Virus record (IMG/VR): IMGVR_UViG_3300033182_000769
Span: 1-64,000 of that record
Length of the DNA stretch: 64,000 nt
Direction: 5' to 3' (one strand)
Origin: a virus
This document shows, piece after piece, positions 43,701 to 51,286 of the stretch (position 1 is its first letter; every line of letters begins with the position of its first letter). A model generated the notes under the pieces. That model saw only the letters and a program-made list of their open reading frames with translations, made no database searches and was not told the DNA's origin. Made by a program: the position numbers and the translations under genes.

Positions 43701-45709
43701 ATCGTCCAGTTAACTGTATCAGTATCCCAGTTCCAGTTAAACTCAATATCTCCTACATTATTAATGTTAAGATAACTTAAAGGAAATCCTAACTCAGAAT
43801 CATTAGGTCCATTACCTTCTTTGTAACTTACTAACTTTGATCCTTTAAATGTACTACTTGGATATGTTTCTTCATTGCTAAAACTTACACCATCGTTATC
43901 AAATACATCATATAATGGTGGTTGATTAACTTTAGTCTTTTCTTGACTTTTAACCCAATGCGTTCCGTCAAAGTGATACATTTTTCCAGCATTTTCATTT
44001 CCACGTTTTATAAGAACACACTCACCAATCGTTGAAGTTGAATCTTCAACTTCTTTTAGATTGATGGTTCTTTTATTGTTATGAGTTATGAAATTTACTT
44101 CGTAAATTTTATTATTTGCCAGACTATCTGTATCTGCAATAATAAGAATTCTTGCTCCTTGGAACAAATATTCGCCGTCTACATTATAACTCTTACTACC
44201 TTCAATTTTAGAAAAAGCATCTTTTGTATAGGTGTCTACGTAATCTACAGGGGCCTTTGCTACAGATCCATGATTAAACATCTGTATGTTAGGTAAGAAT
44301 TCAATAATAGGTCTTTTTGCTCTTGCTTCTTCTGAACCTTCAAACGTTAGGCCTCTCTCGGTATAGGCTGTGTTAATAGTTGACTTATGGAACCAACGAT
44401 TGTATCGTGCCCATGGATTAGTATCTTTACTGTGTCTGGAAACAGTGATATAATCTTTGCTGTACGGAAACGCAGTAGCATCGTCAAACGGCTGTGTGTC
44501 AAATCCGTCGTTATCATATAAAATCTCAGGAGTTTCTTCTGACAACACTGGCGGTGTTAATTCATCTAAATTAATTAGTGCGATTTCGTTGCCGACACCT
44601 TCTACTAACCATTTTGATGATGCATATTTTTGAGGGCTCACTCCTCCCATAAATTCTACAACTAAACCATTTGTAAACTCTATACCATTACTTGATGTGT
44701 AGTTTTGTTTTCCGATAACTTCTTTTTCAACATCGATAAACGTGTTTTCTTCAATATCAGCAATTATAAACTTACCAAGCCTTGTTGGGTCGGCAGCACT
44801 TTGATAATATAAAATATCAGGAGCGTCTAATGGAACTTCAAAAGTAATTGTTCCTTTCTTTGCTCCGTTATTAGTAATTCCTTTAATAAAATCTAATGCA
44901 GAAGTATCTCTGGCATTAGTATCTACTAACTCCCAATCTTGGCTATTAATATCAATAGTACTGTGGTCAGCAATTTCAATGGTTCTCAATGCTTTCCATA
45001 GTTCCCCGTCAAATACAGCAAGGTCGCCTTCAAAGTAAGCACGGCCTGGATTAAATAACAAAGAACCTGTATCGTAATTTTTTCTAATTACAAACCCTTC
45101 AGTAGAGTTTACTTTAAATTCGTAAGTTTGGCCTCTATATAAAATAAGATCCGGGTTATCAGTATATCCATCTGGTGTAAAGATCCAACTTGAAACTGTT
45201 CCTGCTTTGACTTTATATGTACTTAGAACTTCTTGTGTTTGGCCTTTAACGGAAACCGGAACTGGTCCTAACGGTAGCCAATAGTATTCGCGATAGTTTA
45301 CAAACTTATCCCAGTCAATCGGAGGGCTCCATGAATAGTGTTCTTGGAAATTTAATTTATCGTCTCTGTCGGAATTACTACCAAAGAATTTAAGTTGACT
45401 TTTTAAATCTAAATAATCGCTAAACGATACAATATTATTATTTTCATCTTTAATAACAACACCAGGCTCTAACTGATATGCACTTCTTAATGTGTTATCA
45501 GTATCGAGATACGTGCTTTGTCCATTGTACGTTTTTCCGTAACGACGACCAATATAACCAACAGTGCGTTCAAGCTCTCCGGGTTGTATTAATGGGTCAA
45601 ATGTTCCTGCAAAAAACTTCTCATTTGCAGGTGTCTTAAATACCGTAGGTAAAAAGTCTACTGTTCGTCTAATAGGTAATCCACTTTGTGGAAAAGACTT
45701 ATCTTCCAT
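31730..45709 (-). CDS. gp7: Baseplate wedge initiator gp7 (very large)
   Basis: A single uninterrupted 4659-residue frame, far larger than T4 gp7 (about 1030). The N-terminus (GLPIRRTVDFLPTVFKTPAN, then FFAGTFDPLIQPGELERTVG and VNYREYYWLPLGPVP) matches the gp7-like baseplate wedge proteins of T4-like marine phages. About residues 2180-2810 hold repeated SFGLSMALSPDNKWLAVGAP-type units ('FG.sv.is.....vvGaP'), an FG-GAP-like beta-propeller. The C-terminal half has repeated 'F.l...P.d...v.VY.NG......DY.v....i.....P..GD.I.I' sandwich modules. The start overlaps the gp6 stop by one base. It should link wedge and tail fibres; the propeller may be an extra adhesion or fibre-docking part. Confidence 0.88.
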   Translation of the reverse strand: MEDKSFPQSGLPIRRTVDFLPTVFKTPANEKFFAGTFDPLIQPGELERTVGYIGRRYGKTYNGQSTYLDTDNTLRSAYQLEPGVVIKDENNNIVSFSDYLDLKSQLKFFGSNSDRDDKLNFQEHYSWSPPIDWDKFVNYREYYWLPLGPVPVSVKGQTQEVLSTYKVKAGTVSSWIFTPDGYTDNPDLILYRGQTYEFKVNSTEGFVIRKNYDTGSLLFNPGRAYFEGDLAVFDGELWKALRTIEIADHSTIDINSQDWELVDTNARDTSALDFIKGITNNGAKKGTITFEVPLDAPDILYYQSAADPTRLGKFIIADIEENTFIDVEKEVIGKQNYTSSNGIEFTNGLVVEFMGGVSPQKYASSKWLVEGVGNEIALINLDELTPPVLSEETPEILYDNDGFDTQPFDDATAFPYSKDYITVSRHSKDTNPWARYNRWFHKSTINTAYTERGLTFEGSEEARAKRPIIEFLPNIQMFNHGSVAKAPVDYVDTYTKDAFSKIEGSKSYNVDGEYLFQGARILIIADTDSLANNKIYEVNFITHNNKRTINLKEVEDSTSTIGECVLIKRGNENAGKMYHFDGTHWVKSQEKTKVNQPPLYDVFDNDGVSFSNEETYPSSTFKGSKLVSYKEGNGPNDSELGFPLSYLNINNVGDIEFNWNWDTDTVNWTILQKEYSKKVATGFYKMENEYQNGWIRTSNDFIQPILDSTVLIRETSGATLFSVDWDELDKDPNRKINFYLNGERLHDTYTRVRNTFTFDSTTFVENDVVSVKIIGDVDPEDGYYEFPVGLEKNPLNDSLTSFTLGQATDHIASALEFNDEFVGKLPGNSNLRDLGDYRQHSKRFMKHAGLTPISVNMLCSKTDSVVKAIQYAKQAYVTFKNNFLSRALELEFNENIPDFVDEIMNSMTLAKSIKSPFADMDMIGSGAYNSIDYVVEDEGIKTFALTEKFDLTELSRRAVYVYHNGKQLLHNRDYTFNATFGFITLTIDLAEFDTIQIREYGSTAFCHIPPTPTKLGMYKKYTPMMYADNTYIEPRNMIQGHDGSLVSAYGDYRDDILLELEYRIYNNIKVEYNVEVFDNDEVVGGYYYKGLYDKQDLDDIVSQEFLKWVNNTNINYTINEYFDSENSFTYTYSNMTDPASKVNLPGWWRGVYDWFYDTTRPNLTPWEMLGFSEKPDWWDEEYGKAPYTKGNLVLWQDLEDGIVRHGHRAGTYDRYKRPGLTSYIPVDYDGNVVSPLDSGMVTNFTLINNQGSFKLGDISPAEYAWRTSSEFPYAITTAMALLRPFDFITSNLNRATTTRNLAGQLVDIETNMFQTKDTFDVPKAGETLSSGLINYLTAYLKSNGLNVQEIKDRILNTDVMLSTRLSGFVDKEKQRYLLDSKNPSASNSSIYIPYENYDVIFNVSAPIKSVTYSGLVITKITGGWTINGYDDIQPWFNYYKPVPSQKDPLLSVGGVSEGFTVWTSNKKYNNGIIVQYRQDYYRALETHQTETFETNKWQKLAKLPLRGAIEAFRRRTFDKTQVQRLSYGQKLTNIQDVVDFMLGYEQYLKGEGFVFENYDYENKVAQDFISAAKEFMFWTSHNWANNSIITISPAAQVAQINIEVGVADNLLDSFYQYNILRGDGQPLDPKLIDVKRDFKKVTISTTNTTEGLYFIKFYYVLKEHVAVFDHKSVFNDVIYNKETGYRQDRIKTQGYRTSDWDGDYTSPGFIFDNVNIASWSPYTDYRLGDIVSHKSKYWTSRFNHTGTENFSERNWTLLDSDPQRQLLPNFDFKINEFEDFYDVSTDGISQSQRDLARHTIGYQQRNYLENLAEDPVTQFQLYQGFIREKGTPNSVSKVFDKLSVRSAGGAVALHEEWAFRVGQLGGVDQHQEIEVEIYKENFELNPQPVQIVKDASGNYFDKIYRVPESNFTIKQIPFTTDIIPTSSEVEENLTAGYVKLSQVDWAVARRDDILDININSVYDNDHIWVTFEEGYEWTVLRVRLAEDLLVSHAALNDDKISVTLQMNKPHSITAGEIIGIKSVTNINGFFKVLSTPVVDGKFSIVIAVEKGTLEPEIEDSSYTTLYRLDTARFASYDDVPEEASAILKNGSKLFIDNNGNGLWEVVKKQKQYEPTNITDFGITDPKQVGYKVLYNSTTTNTLVSMPGSGFVMSYIDIRGGLEMKQIIAPPSGYTSKMLGSFGLSMALSPDNKWLAVGAPKASDMRTYFQGPFDPELYYAEGDIVYYDGKLWKAQRDITGDGSSINVYSEDWAVATVIESYETATKSGYTQQGVVMLYEYAEEQWNHRYNIVSPRPTNNEFFGSDITLSKTSTGYTMAVSAIGAVENTGRVYLFDYNTAIKWHFKENKNYKGIYNPGAYFTGTFATMPDGTPSVTVEELGTDSTIDSIELGMILSGPGVTDGTTIISQYSGATKGNGVYILNQEVPPITTEVMAVSFYPKGSVVYWEEQTYYAAKDLYSNDYDNLISAAPVDWVPMDPVATQNSLPHSLSIHDDGSTLMSGVLDDNQLSELLKYGDEFGTRVKMNYDGSVLLVSAPKADGQHFPNFRGVWRPDLEYKEGDVVAYDTTYQRLSEGVATSYNQEPGGMPWEEIGDSTRVEAGKVFVYRRNDFGFYALEQTITTDSLDDISDVEGESINSGDRFGHSLDIDFSGTTFIVSSPKADINYQNQGSAYIFKYESDSSFMQFRLKQKIESYEQFPSEYFGQSVSISPTSGRIVIGANNTPYTSITRFDGFNTSFDEERTSFISEAGFAGSVYVFELRGNKYFLTEKLEDNLSLNESFGWSVDCSDSVIAVGSPTYRDRDDENVLEYGSETGTVRTFKKSLTVNSWATMESKKPLVWIDKIKSIELYDNVDNIKIQDIEIIDPVKMRILRAADQEIRFQTPYDPATYTVGTDDVNVDADTAWTTKNVGQLWWDLSTVKWLHYEQGDLSYRLGNWNTQAEGSVIDVYEWVESPLLPSEWYGLADITEGLAEGISGTPKNIDNIVYSVKETYNPQTGAVIGRMYYYWVKNTVVVPQDVVGRRISAAQVANAINDPAGQGYVFAVLADSDKIFTYNINSIMQNDTALLNIQLYKNIESENNIHNEYQLLTEGIAESRPTGKLEEKWIDSLAGYDKEGNTVPDPYLPAKQKYGLAFRPRQSMFVNRLPLLEMLVDKVNVILMEQPFANTISFDNLNQVEQAPDPLLRNYDTVVPSYIDLQTVGTTRVRQAILRVNIIDGAVTSIDIINPGYGYKVAPQIEWEGDGSGASAELTIDNQGRINSVTVITSGKKYSVARAKVRPFSVLVEADENSNGFWGIYAWDSARQTFYRTRSQAYDTTRYWQFKDWWKAGYNNSSRITKELMFVSDEAKIKTKVGDLIKIKEYGAGGWAVFEKIAESPTTPFDNYSLVGRYQGTIEILPAIYDSSLSGIGYDNAKSFDTGLYDIENSKELRFLLAALKEDVFLHEYEIKWNELFFTSIRYALAEQTYIDWVFKTSFLNATHTVGCFCRRTNYKSDGLDYFRQYIEEVKPYRTSIRKYTSKYEDVADIPTAFSDFDLPPAYLESVGAVIPVTQKNDEINNYPWKFWLDNKGYEITNIQLSSSGAEYSSVPRVLIEGDGTGAEAIAYVTNSKVGGIKVTKPGKGYTYATITLVGGNPNGAEVATAVAILGNSTARTFNLGVKFDRINKEGTYREFNFNETFIATGQTAIFKLTYPPSRDKSKIVITNNGQVVLSSEYTINLYSLSTNTGYSMLEGNLKFNIAPVKGDVIEIFYEKNDQILDSVNRIDKYYNPSSGMKGKELGQLMTGIDFGGVQVQGTTFEVTGGWDALPWFTDGWDSVDAASDYYVICDGSTTFVTLPYIPLDGKIITIYLKKYRRTSPPSINDLQWDEGIDDTPILRIDDPAYSDNWDSTSTTNPHAQMPTFIGDGSTAVIEIGQYVQTDPGDILIFRPEESDGSVTITDPNLIDARVSGGTLSTMSGAYSTATGKTSEEIVVDGDKFISPDQIQSPEENVPGQVLDSVSIKVFHSSIYGTAALKSKTILSDGSTREYEVGQNILESKSVMVYVNKVQQVLNTDYDVDLNTNRIVLVNAPLEGEVIEILSVNIGGIEILDYQKFEADGDTSLFQTNAPYDKTSSVFVTVNGVSVDAGFINSTDVTDAVDKTLVQFAENPPNLAAIKIVCLGAALDVDSSQQSIVRVGQQVTQYEGSTRSVDIDTFVDLSRGSALSSIIAEVNGRALQGPDTIFEVYDGTNRKFTLGNDPYEAPGAILPENIKVFVNNERLTFIQDYVYDGTTKELTIEETAVTVGDSIKIENNFRAEFELFGNNILIHDNVNMNLGDEISIIWFGEYPSMDMISDETTGGKVFYQLARTPLDVSYVWVYKNGERLTQDIDYSVDRGKNVVYLLVDSVDTDLIKTVVFGSKIYRLPSAFEIQKDMLNVYHYKRYSAADVELAKDLLYYDLTIEVNDATELDDPVPSKNQPGVVIINNEKIEYMQKTGNILSQLRRGAFGTAIKDISKVGTLVTNGGVSETLPYKETQERYDFYSDGSSTLIGPLGFVPTKSNISNWHRDTIPAEYGQCDTLEVFAGGSRLRKAPMSVYHEDLGATSPQGDIEVEAQFSVNGTDEYIRLTEPPPAGTRILIISRSGKTWYDRGSETATTGETLLENKSAIAKFIADKTSKLPE

Positions 45710-48700
45710 TATGATCTACTCACTACTGAATTTGTACTTTGGTTAATTTCAGATGCTGTAATTGATTGAACAATTTCAATATCGTCTACAGTTGCTCCGC
45801 TAATAAAAATTTCATCTGGTCTGCTTTGTATTTCAAATAAACTACCAAATACTTGGCTTGCCTGGCGAGGTACAATTACTAAGTTTGTAACGTCAGGAGC
45901 AATTTTGTTTAAGATATAAGTTGATAACTCACTTAAATAAAACCTATCGCCAAAGTCCCAGTTATTAATGTTAAAGAAGGTATTAATGGCGGTAATTATT
46001 CTTACCTTTAAATCGTTATCATTAATAACCCTTCCTGGATTTTTAACTACTTTAAACTGGGCTTGGAGTTTTTGTTCTGCAGTTTGTCCAAATAGCACTT
46101 TGTAATTAACTGGGTGATATACAATTTCATCACTAATTGATTTAATACCATTTAATTTTCCACCAAACGAGACACGTAAACTATCAGTTGTAGGTGCTTC
46201 TGGCTTTGATGTTGCACCAATTAGATACCTTCTATACGCAGTATCGTACGATCTTGTTAACAAGAATATATCGATGATATTACTTACGCTTGGGTCAATG
46301 CGTCTATCTTCACTGGCGTTATGAATGTACTGGAATTTTAATCCAGAACGACCAAGATTGGCCTTGTACTTACTTTCTAAAATTAGTGTGTTTGTAGTTT
46401 TGTCGACACGCTTAACACGATTTTCGTTACTATCGTAAAAATAAATTAAATCGCCGTCATTATAACTATTAACATTAATTTGCGACTCTCTTTGTTGCAC
46501 GTCAATTGGAGTGGACTCAGTATCAACTAATGTATAAATTGTTGATCCATAATTATCTGTTTCTTCATAAAAGAACAAATAACTCAAATCAAGATCTTCG
46601 CCTACAATATCCTCAAATGCTTCAGGGTTATCAATTACGCCGTCTCTGTCAGTATCAGAGAATGCAATCTTAACTTGCTCATTACTTTCATAGCCATCAT
46701 CAAATTTAATAGTATCGTCTATTTCAAAACTAATATCCCTTACTAACGGGGTGATCATGTCTTTAGTGGTGTTAATTCCTAAAACTCGTACATGGTCTTT
46801 GATAACTGTTCCGGTAGTGGGGTTATAAGCTCTGTCGTTCCTGTCAAAATAGAACCTATTCTGTTCTACGCTTCCGAATACATAATCCATAGTACGGATT
46901 CTAACAACATATTCGTTGGCTTGTTTAACGAATGACATCATCCATGACGAATCTAAATTTTCGTTTGACGTATCTCCCGACTTACCTAAACTAAACGCCG
47001 CCGTAAGATTTAAATTAGACGCTTGGATTATCTTCCATGAAGCAGATTCTCTATCATACCTTAAACCAAAGTTTTGGGATAGGTAGGCATAGTTTGCAAT
47101 TTCTGCCTCTAAAGAACTTGGTATATCATTTACAAACTTAGCAACAATTCTTGAAGCAATTGCACCAGTAGGTATGTGATCGCTAAACTTAATAGCACCT
47201 TGTCCAGAAGATATTACTCCTCTTCCGGCGTTTGTTCCGTCGCCCGAAACGTTTACTACCTTTGTCCATAGATACAATGTTTGATTTGGATCTAATGGAT
47301 TAGCATCAACAATAGTACCTTTCTTAAAGGCCTTACCAGAAGGTGCCACAAATTTAACATTGGCTCCTTCTGCTACAAATCTTAAGTTGTTTGTTGCATA
47401 CGCACCTACTTTAAGTAGGCTACCATCAACAACGTTTTCAAAGTATCCTGTGCTTTCATTAACATTTTTAGTAATCTGTGTCCATACTGTATTTTGATCA
47501 GTGAATAAAATCTTATTAAACTTTGTTAGATAAAAATTATAAAAATCTGTATCTGTAAACACAGGTTCTAAAAATTTCTTAACAAAAGAAATAACTTCTG
47601 TTCGGGTTGTAAATTTAAATGTTAAACTACGTTCATTCTCTTCTTTATAGATGTAGCCGTCGTCAGCAAAAACATTTACTGCACTATATTTTCCAGTAGC
47701 ATCAATAATATCTAAATTTCTTGAAATACCACTTGAAGTTCTGTTAATAGATTTTACCTTTAAAATATCTTGAGAACTTGAAAGAGGTGCTAAGTTATAA
47801 TCCTCAGCAGTAATCATTCTATTTTGTGTATAATATTGTGCAGGAGCATTGCGTTTAATGCTATCCATTGATTCAGTTGCAGTTGCATTAGAAACAGTAG
47901 CCTGTAATCCTAACCCAATAGTTAACGTGTGCTCAACGCCATTCTTATTAAGATATTTAACGCTGATATTAATACCTTTCATTTCTGAAGGTGAAATGGC
48001 GTAAGTTAAACCGTTACTAACACGGTAATAAGTTCTAAATGGGCCTTGAGGTAAGTTTCCATACACGCCGTCTGCAAAGACTAATTCTACACGATCGTCT
48101 TCTTTTGTTTGAACTGCATAGAAATTACGTATGCTGTTTTCTAAACTGTTATAGGCAATGTTATTTCCTGTTAAACTTGAAACTTTTGTCCATTGGTTAG
48201 TTTGCGCACCTGTAGATGATAGTTTAAACAACCAAAGATCGTCGTCGTTAATATTTGTGCTATCAATAGCAATTTTCTCGTTTGACGATGGAACTGATAT
48301 TGAAAAATCTGCAAGTTCTAACGAACCTTGTTTAAACATCATAAAGAAACCAGTATTTGCACTACCTGGTCCTTTGCCGTCTTGTCTATAAACAAACCCA
48401 AACTGATTGCCAGGAGTAGGTGCTTCTTCGTAAATTTCTTCACTATCTTTAAACGTTGTTGAAACAATCTCAAACGTCATACCTTTACCTGCAACTGTTT
48501 TGCTAAAAGTAAAAATAGGAACATCAGTAGTATTTGTTCTGATACGATACTGTTCTGTTGGAATAGATTGAATAGTAGCAGAACCTTGACTACGGCCAAA
48601 TTCAGTGTTATCCGACATTGCAGAATTTAAAATTGTAATAAACTGATCTGCCCAGTTAGGATTTGTTGGATCGTTCCACGAAACAACTTGATTTGCTAAA

Positions 48701-49107
48701 TTTCTACCGTTGTTATCAAGAATTCCTTCAGTGGTTGAAACTGAGGTAAATTTTAATAATCCTTTTGCTGCTTTATTACGCTTTGGGTTATACGAAAGCA
48801 TACGAGCAATACGTAAAACGCTTTCTTTACGCTCTGCTAATTCTAAGAAATTATCACGACTTGCTAAATCAACACGGAATGCTAACGACTGGCCTAAGAA
48901 TGCAATTGCATCAATGAGCGCCATATATTCAGAACTTTCAATGTAATCGTTAAAATCTTCAGGATAATTTTCCCTTAGATATGTAATAATTACACGACGG
49001 AGGTTCTCAAAATCATAAGATTTAAAATCAGCATTACGAAAAGTCTGATATATGCGAGTCCAGTCTTGATTTAAAATTAAGTTATTTTGTCTTGCAGTAA
49101 CGCTCAT
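45709..49107 (-). CDS. gp6: Baseplate wedge protein gp6
   Basis: An 1132-residue protein (T4 gp6 is 660), identified by its N-terminus: QDWTRIYQTFRNADFKSYDF, then LRRVIITYLRENYPEDFNDY and YMALIDAIAFLGQSLAFRVD, the well-conserved gp6/Baseplate_J-like helical region. A middle beta-rich region and the C-terminal dimerisation part (INTFFNINNWDFGDRFYLSE, IAPDVTNLVIVPR) follow. gp6 forms the inner ring of the baseplate with gp7 and gp53. It lies between gp25 and gp7 as in T4. The AGGGA ribosome site precedes the start. Confidence 0.93.
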   Translation of the reverse strand: MSVTARQNNLILNQDWTRIYQTFRNADFKSYDFENLRRVIITYLRENYPEDFNDYIESSEYMALIDAIAFLGQSLAFRVDLASRDNFLELAERKESVLRIARMLSYNPKRNKAAKGLLKFTSVSTTEGILDNNGRNLANQVVSWNDPTNPNWADQFITILNSAMSDNTEFGRSQGSATIQSIPTEQYRIRTNTTDVPIFTFSKTVAGKGMTFEIVSTTFKDSEEIYEEAPTPGNQFGFVYRQDGKGPGSANTGFFMMFKQGSLELADFSISVPSSNEKIAIDSTNINDDDLWLFKLSSTGAQTNQWTKVSSLTGNNIAYNSLENSIRNFYAVQTKEDDRVELVFADGVYGNLPQGPFRTYYRVSNGLTYAISPSEMKGINISVKYLNKNGVEHTLTIGLGLQATVSNATATESMDSIKRNAPAQYYTQNRMITAEDYNLAPLSSSQDILKVKSINRTSSGISRNLDIIDATGKYSAVNVFADDGYIYKEENERSLTFKFTTRTEVISFVKKFLEPVFTDTDFYNFYLTKFNKILFTDQNTVWTQITKNVNESTGYFENVVDGSLLKVGAYATNNLRFVAEGANVKFVAPSGKAFKKGTIVDANPLDPNQTLYLWTKVVNVSGDGTNAGRGVISSGQGAIKFSDHIPTGAIASRIVAKFVNDIPSSLEAEIANYAYLSQNFGLRYDRESASWKIIQASNLNLTAAFSLGKSGDTSNENLDSSWMMSFVKQANEYVVRIRTMDYVFGSVEQNRFYFDRNDRAYNPTTGTVIKDHVRVLGINTTKDMITPLVRDISFEIDDTIKFDDGYESNEQVKIAFSDTDRDGVIDNPEAFEDIVGEDLDLSYLFFYEETDNYGSTIYTLVDTESTPIDVQQRESQINVNSYNDGDLIYFYDSNENRVKRVDKTTNTLILESKYKANLGRSGLKFQYIHNASEDRRIDPSVSNIIDIFLLTRSYDTAYRRYLIGATSKPEAPTTDSLRVSFGGKLNGIKSISDEIVYHPVNYKVLFGQTAEQKLQAQFKVVKNPGRVINDNDLKVRIITAINTFFNINNWDFGDRFYLSELSTYILNKIAPDVTNLVIVPRQASQVFGSLFEIQSRPDEIFISGATVDDIEIVQSITASEINQSTNSVVSRS

Positions 49108-49149
49108 GGTTTATTCCCTATACCGTATTTACCTGTATTCATTAACTGG

Positions 49150-49587
49150 TCAGTTTATAGTCGAAGTAGATCTGTCAAAATTAAACTTCATGTTTTCTTT
49201 CATATTAAACGGCAAATATGTAATAATTGCTTCAATTCGTATACCTTGATCTGTACTATCAACAGAAACAGATTCTACATTAATTCGAGGATCGTAATTA
49301 ATAATTTCTTCTACATTCTTGGCAATTTTTTCTTTCACTTCATTAGTAAAAGGTTCAAATAACATATCCCAAATAATGGTTCCAAAACTTGGGTTTTCTA
49401 ACTTCTCTCCCTTTTTTATATAGAAGTGATTTAAAATATCTTGCTTAACTAAATCAATGTCATACTGCTTAAATCCCTTAGTAGCATTCTTTGAATTAAA
49501 TCCTTTATATGTAAAGACATTTGCTCCGTTTGTACCAGCGGATGCTTTTCCTTTTGATAGTGTCCTTGTTTGATACATTTTTGCCAT
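49150..49587 (-). CDS. gp25: Baseplate wedge protein gp25
   Basis: A 145-residue protein of the gp25/gpW lysozyme-like baseplate family. The conserved core is FGTIIWDMLFEPF (about residues 63-75), then VKEKIAKNVEEIINYDPRIN, typical of the wedge protein that joins the sheath. The N-terminus is a short basic extension. It starts one base into the gp5 stop (TAATG), and gp6 starts 42 bases downstream of its end. Confidence 0.92.
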   Translation of the reverse strand: MAKMYQTRTLSKGKASAGTNGANVFTYKGFNSKNATKGFKQYDIDLVKQDILNHFYIKKGEKLENPSFGTIIWDMLFEPFTNEVKEKIAKNVEEIINYDPRINVESVSVDSTDQGIRIEAIITYLPFNMKENMKFNFDRSTSTIN

Positions 49588-51278
49588 TACTCTTCTCCAG
49601 TTAATTCTCTATCTGTGCTCGCTGGGCTCTGTAGTTCAGGAGCAAAGTTCTCGTGTAACGCCCACGGCTCGTGCATCGGAACACGCTTCATTATTGTTTC
49701 TAATGCCTCTTCTTTAATATATTTGGTTTCAGACCATTTTAATGTTCCGTCTGTTTCAACTACTTGGTGTGTAGGTAAATCTTCAACCGGATCTGCTAAA
49801 ATTGCCTTTGTTGCTTCCGGACCGTTCATATGAATTTGTGGAGCAGTTTCAATATGTTTCCCGCCACTATTAATATGTGTCTCTTTACCTGCTGTAAAAG
49901 CATTTTGTCCTGTTGTATTTAAATCTAAATCTTCACCGGTACTAAACCTGGTTGCTCCTGCTACCTTGATATCTAACGATCCATTTGAACTTGCATCAAA
50001 CTCATCTGTATGCGTCCTGGTTTCTATTTTTCCATTAGCACCTATTAAAATATTTGTGTTGAATGCACTTTCTATTTGTATACGGCCGCATTCGTAAAAG
50101 TTTTCTTGTTCTAAAATTTTTCCGTCATTCCATTGAGCAGTTGCTTTCATATTAATGTTGCGTCCTGCTTCAATATTAACATCTCTATCTGCACGGAAAT
50201 TAAAATCTGTTTTTGTATGTACGCTTACGCTATCTTCGGCATAAATGTCTATCTTACCATTAGAACTTAATTCAATCCAAGCGGTTCCTCTACTATTTGT
50301 AATGTAAATTAAATCTTCTGAATTATGCATTAAGAACTGATGTCCGGTTCTTGTTCTAATTCTAAAGTACTCGCTGGACGGTATAGTACCATCCCCTTTT
50401 TCGCCATTTAAAATATCAGCATACGCATTTCCTTGGCCTAATTCGCTGGCGTGGGCCTTACGTTGATATTGATCGTTGCCATCGTCCATAACAATAGTTG
50501 TACCACCAAGACGACTAACGTGTACTGGTTCTGTGGTTTGGTTTTGAATTGTTCCAATCTTTGCTTTTTTTGCTCCAAGTCTTTTGTCTAACGGTCCTGG
50601 TGTACTGATACCAAAAACAGAGCTTGGAACTTCTCTCCTTGCTGTAGACGAATGTACACCCCTTACATCGTCTTGTAACAGACCCTGAACCATTAATCTA
50701 TCAGCAAACGGATGTACTGCTTTTTTTACTCTATCTAATAAATGTGTTTGCCGGTCTTTATTCAACAGACGATTAACTTCAGCAACAGGAAGCGGCAACG
50801 TGCTGCCACTTGGATCTTTCATAGAACCGTATTTGTCTTTGTCTTCTGGGGTCATTTCATAATTAGGAGATGCAGCAATACCAGGAACCATATGATTAGC
50901 AAATCTTGGAGGCACGCATCCTAACCAATACCCTTCTGACGGGTCACCATCTACAAAGAACACTAAAACAGTAACACCAACATCTGGCGGAATCATCCAC
51001 ATACCGTATGATTTTTGAGTGTCGTTGAAATCGGTAGCATTACTGCCCATGTGTTCAAATGCAGTATTGCCAAAGAAGGGCGGCGCTGCTCTAACAACAA
51101 ACGATTGATTTTCATCGCCCATTGTATTGCCTTGGTGTCGCAATAATGTTACTTTTACCGCTCCCATAAATGATGGATCTAAATGACTTATAATGCGAGC
51201 AAGGTGAGGTCCTGGTGATAACGAAATTGATGTTTTCGTTTGCTGTATGTTTGATGGTGTTCTTTTATTTTGTGCCAT
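49587..51278 (-). CDS. gp5: Baseplate hub/spike protein gp5-like
   Basis: A 563-residue protein. The N-terminal region (about 20-125: LARIISHLDPSFMGAVKVTL, MWMIPPDVGVTVLVFFVDGD, GYWLGCVPP) is the OB-fold hub domain of gp5/Gp45. The C-terminal half is a repetitive beta-helix (DRDVNIEAGRNINMKA, GQNAFTAGKETHINSGGK), as in the T4 tail spike. The T4 lysozyme insert between them is not recognisable: no E-x8-D-x5-T type pattern is clear. Lytic activity may therefore reside elsewhere or be absent. Located between gp25 and the hub-like gene. Confidence 0.85.
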   Translation of the reverse strand: MAQNKRTPSNIQQTKTSISLSPGPHLARIISHLDPSFMGAVKVTLLRHQGNTMGDENQSFVVRAAPPFFGNTAFEHMGSNATDFNDTQKSYGMWMIPPDVGVTVLVFFVDGDPSEGYWLGCVPPRFANHMVPGIAASPNYEMTPEDKDKYGSMKDPSGSTLPLPVAEVNRLLNKDRQTHLLDRVKKAVHPFADRLMVQGLLQDDVRGVHSSTARREVPSSVFGISTPGPLDKRLGAKKAKIGTIQNQTTEPVHVSRLGGTTIVMDDGNDQYQRKAHASELGQGNAYADILNGEKGDGTIPSSEYFRIRTRTGHQFLMHNSEDLIYITNSRGTAWIELSSNGKIDIYAEDSVSVHTKTDFNFRADRDVNIEAGRNINMKATAQWNDGKILEQENFYECGRIQIESAFNTNILIGANGKIETRTHTDEFDASSNGSLDIKVAGATRFSTGEDLDLNTTGQNAFTAGKETHINSGGKHIETAPQIHMNGPEATKAILADPVEDLPTHQVVETDGTLKWSETKYIKEEALETIMKRVPMHEPWALHENFAPELQSPASTDRELTGEE

Positions 51279-51286
51279 TGTTTACC

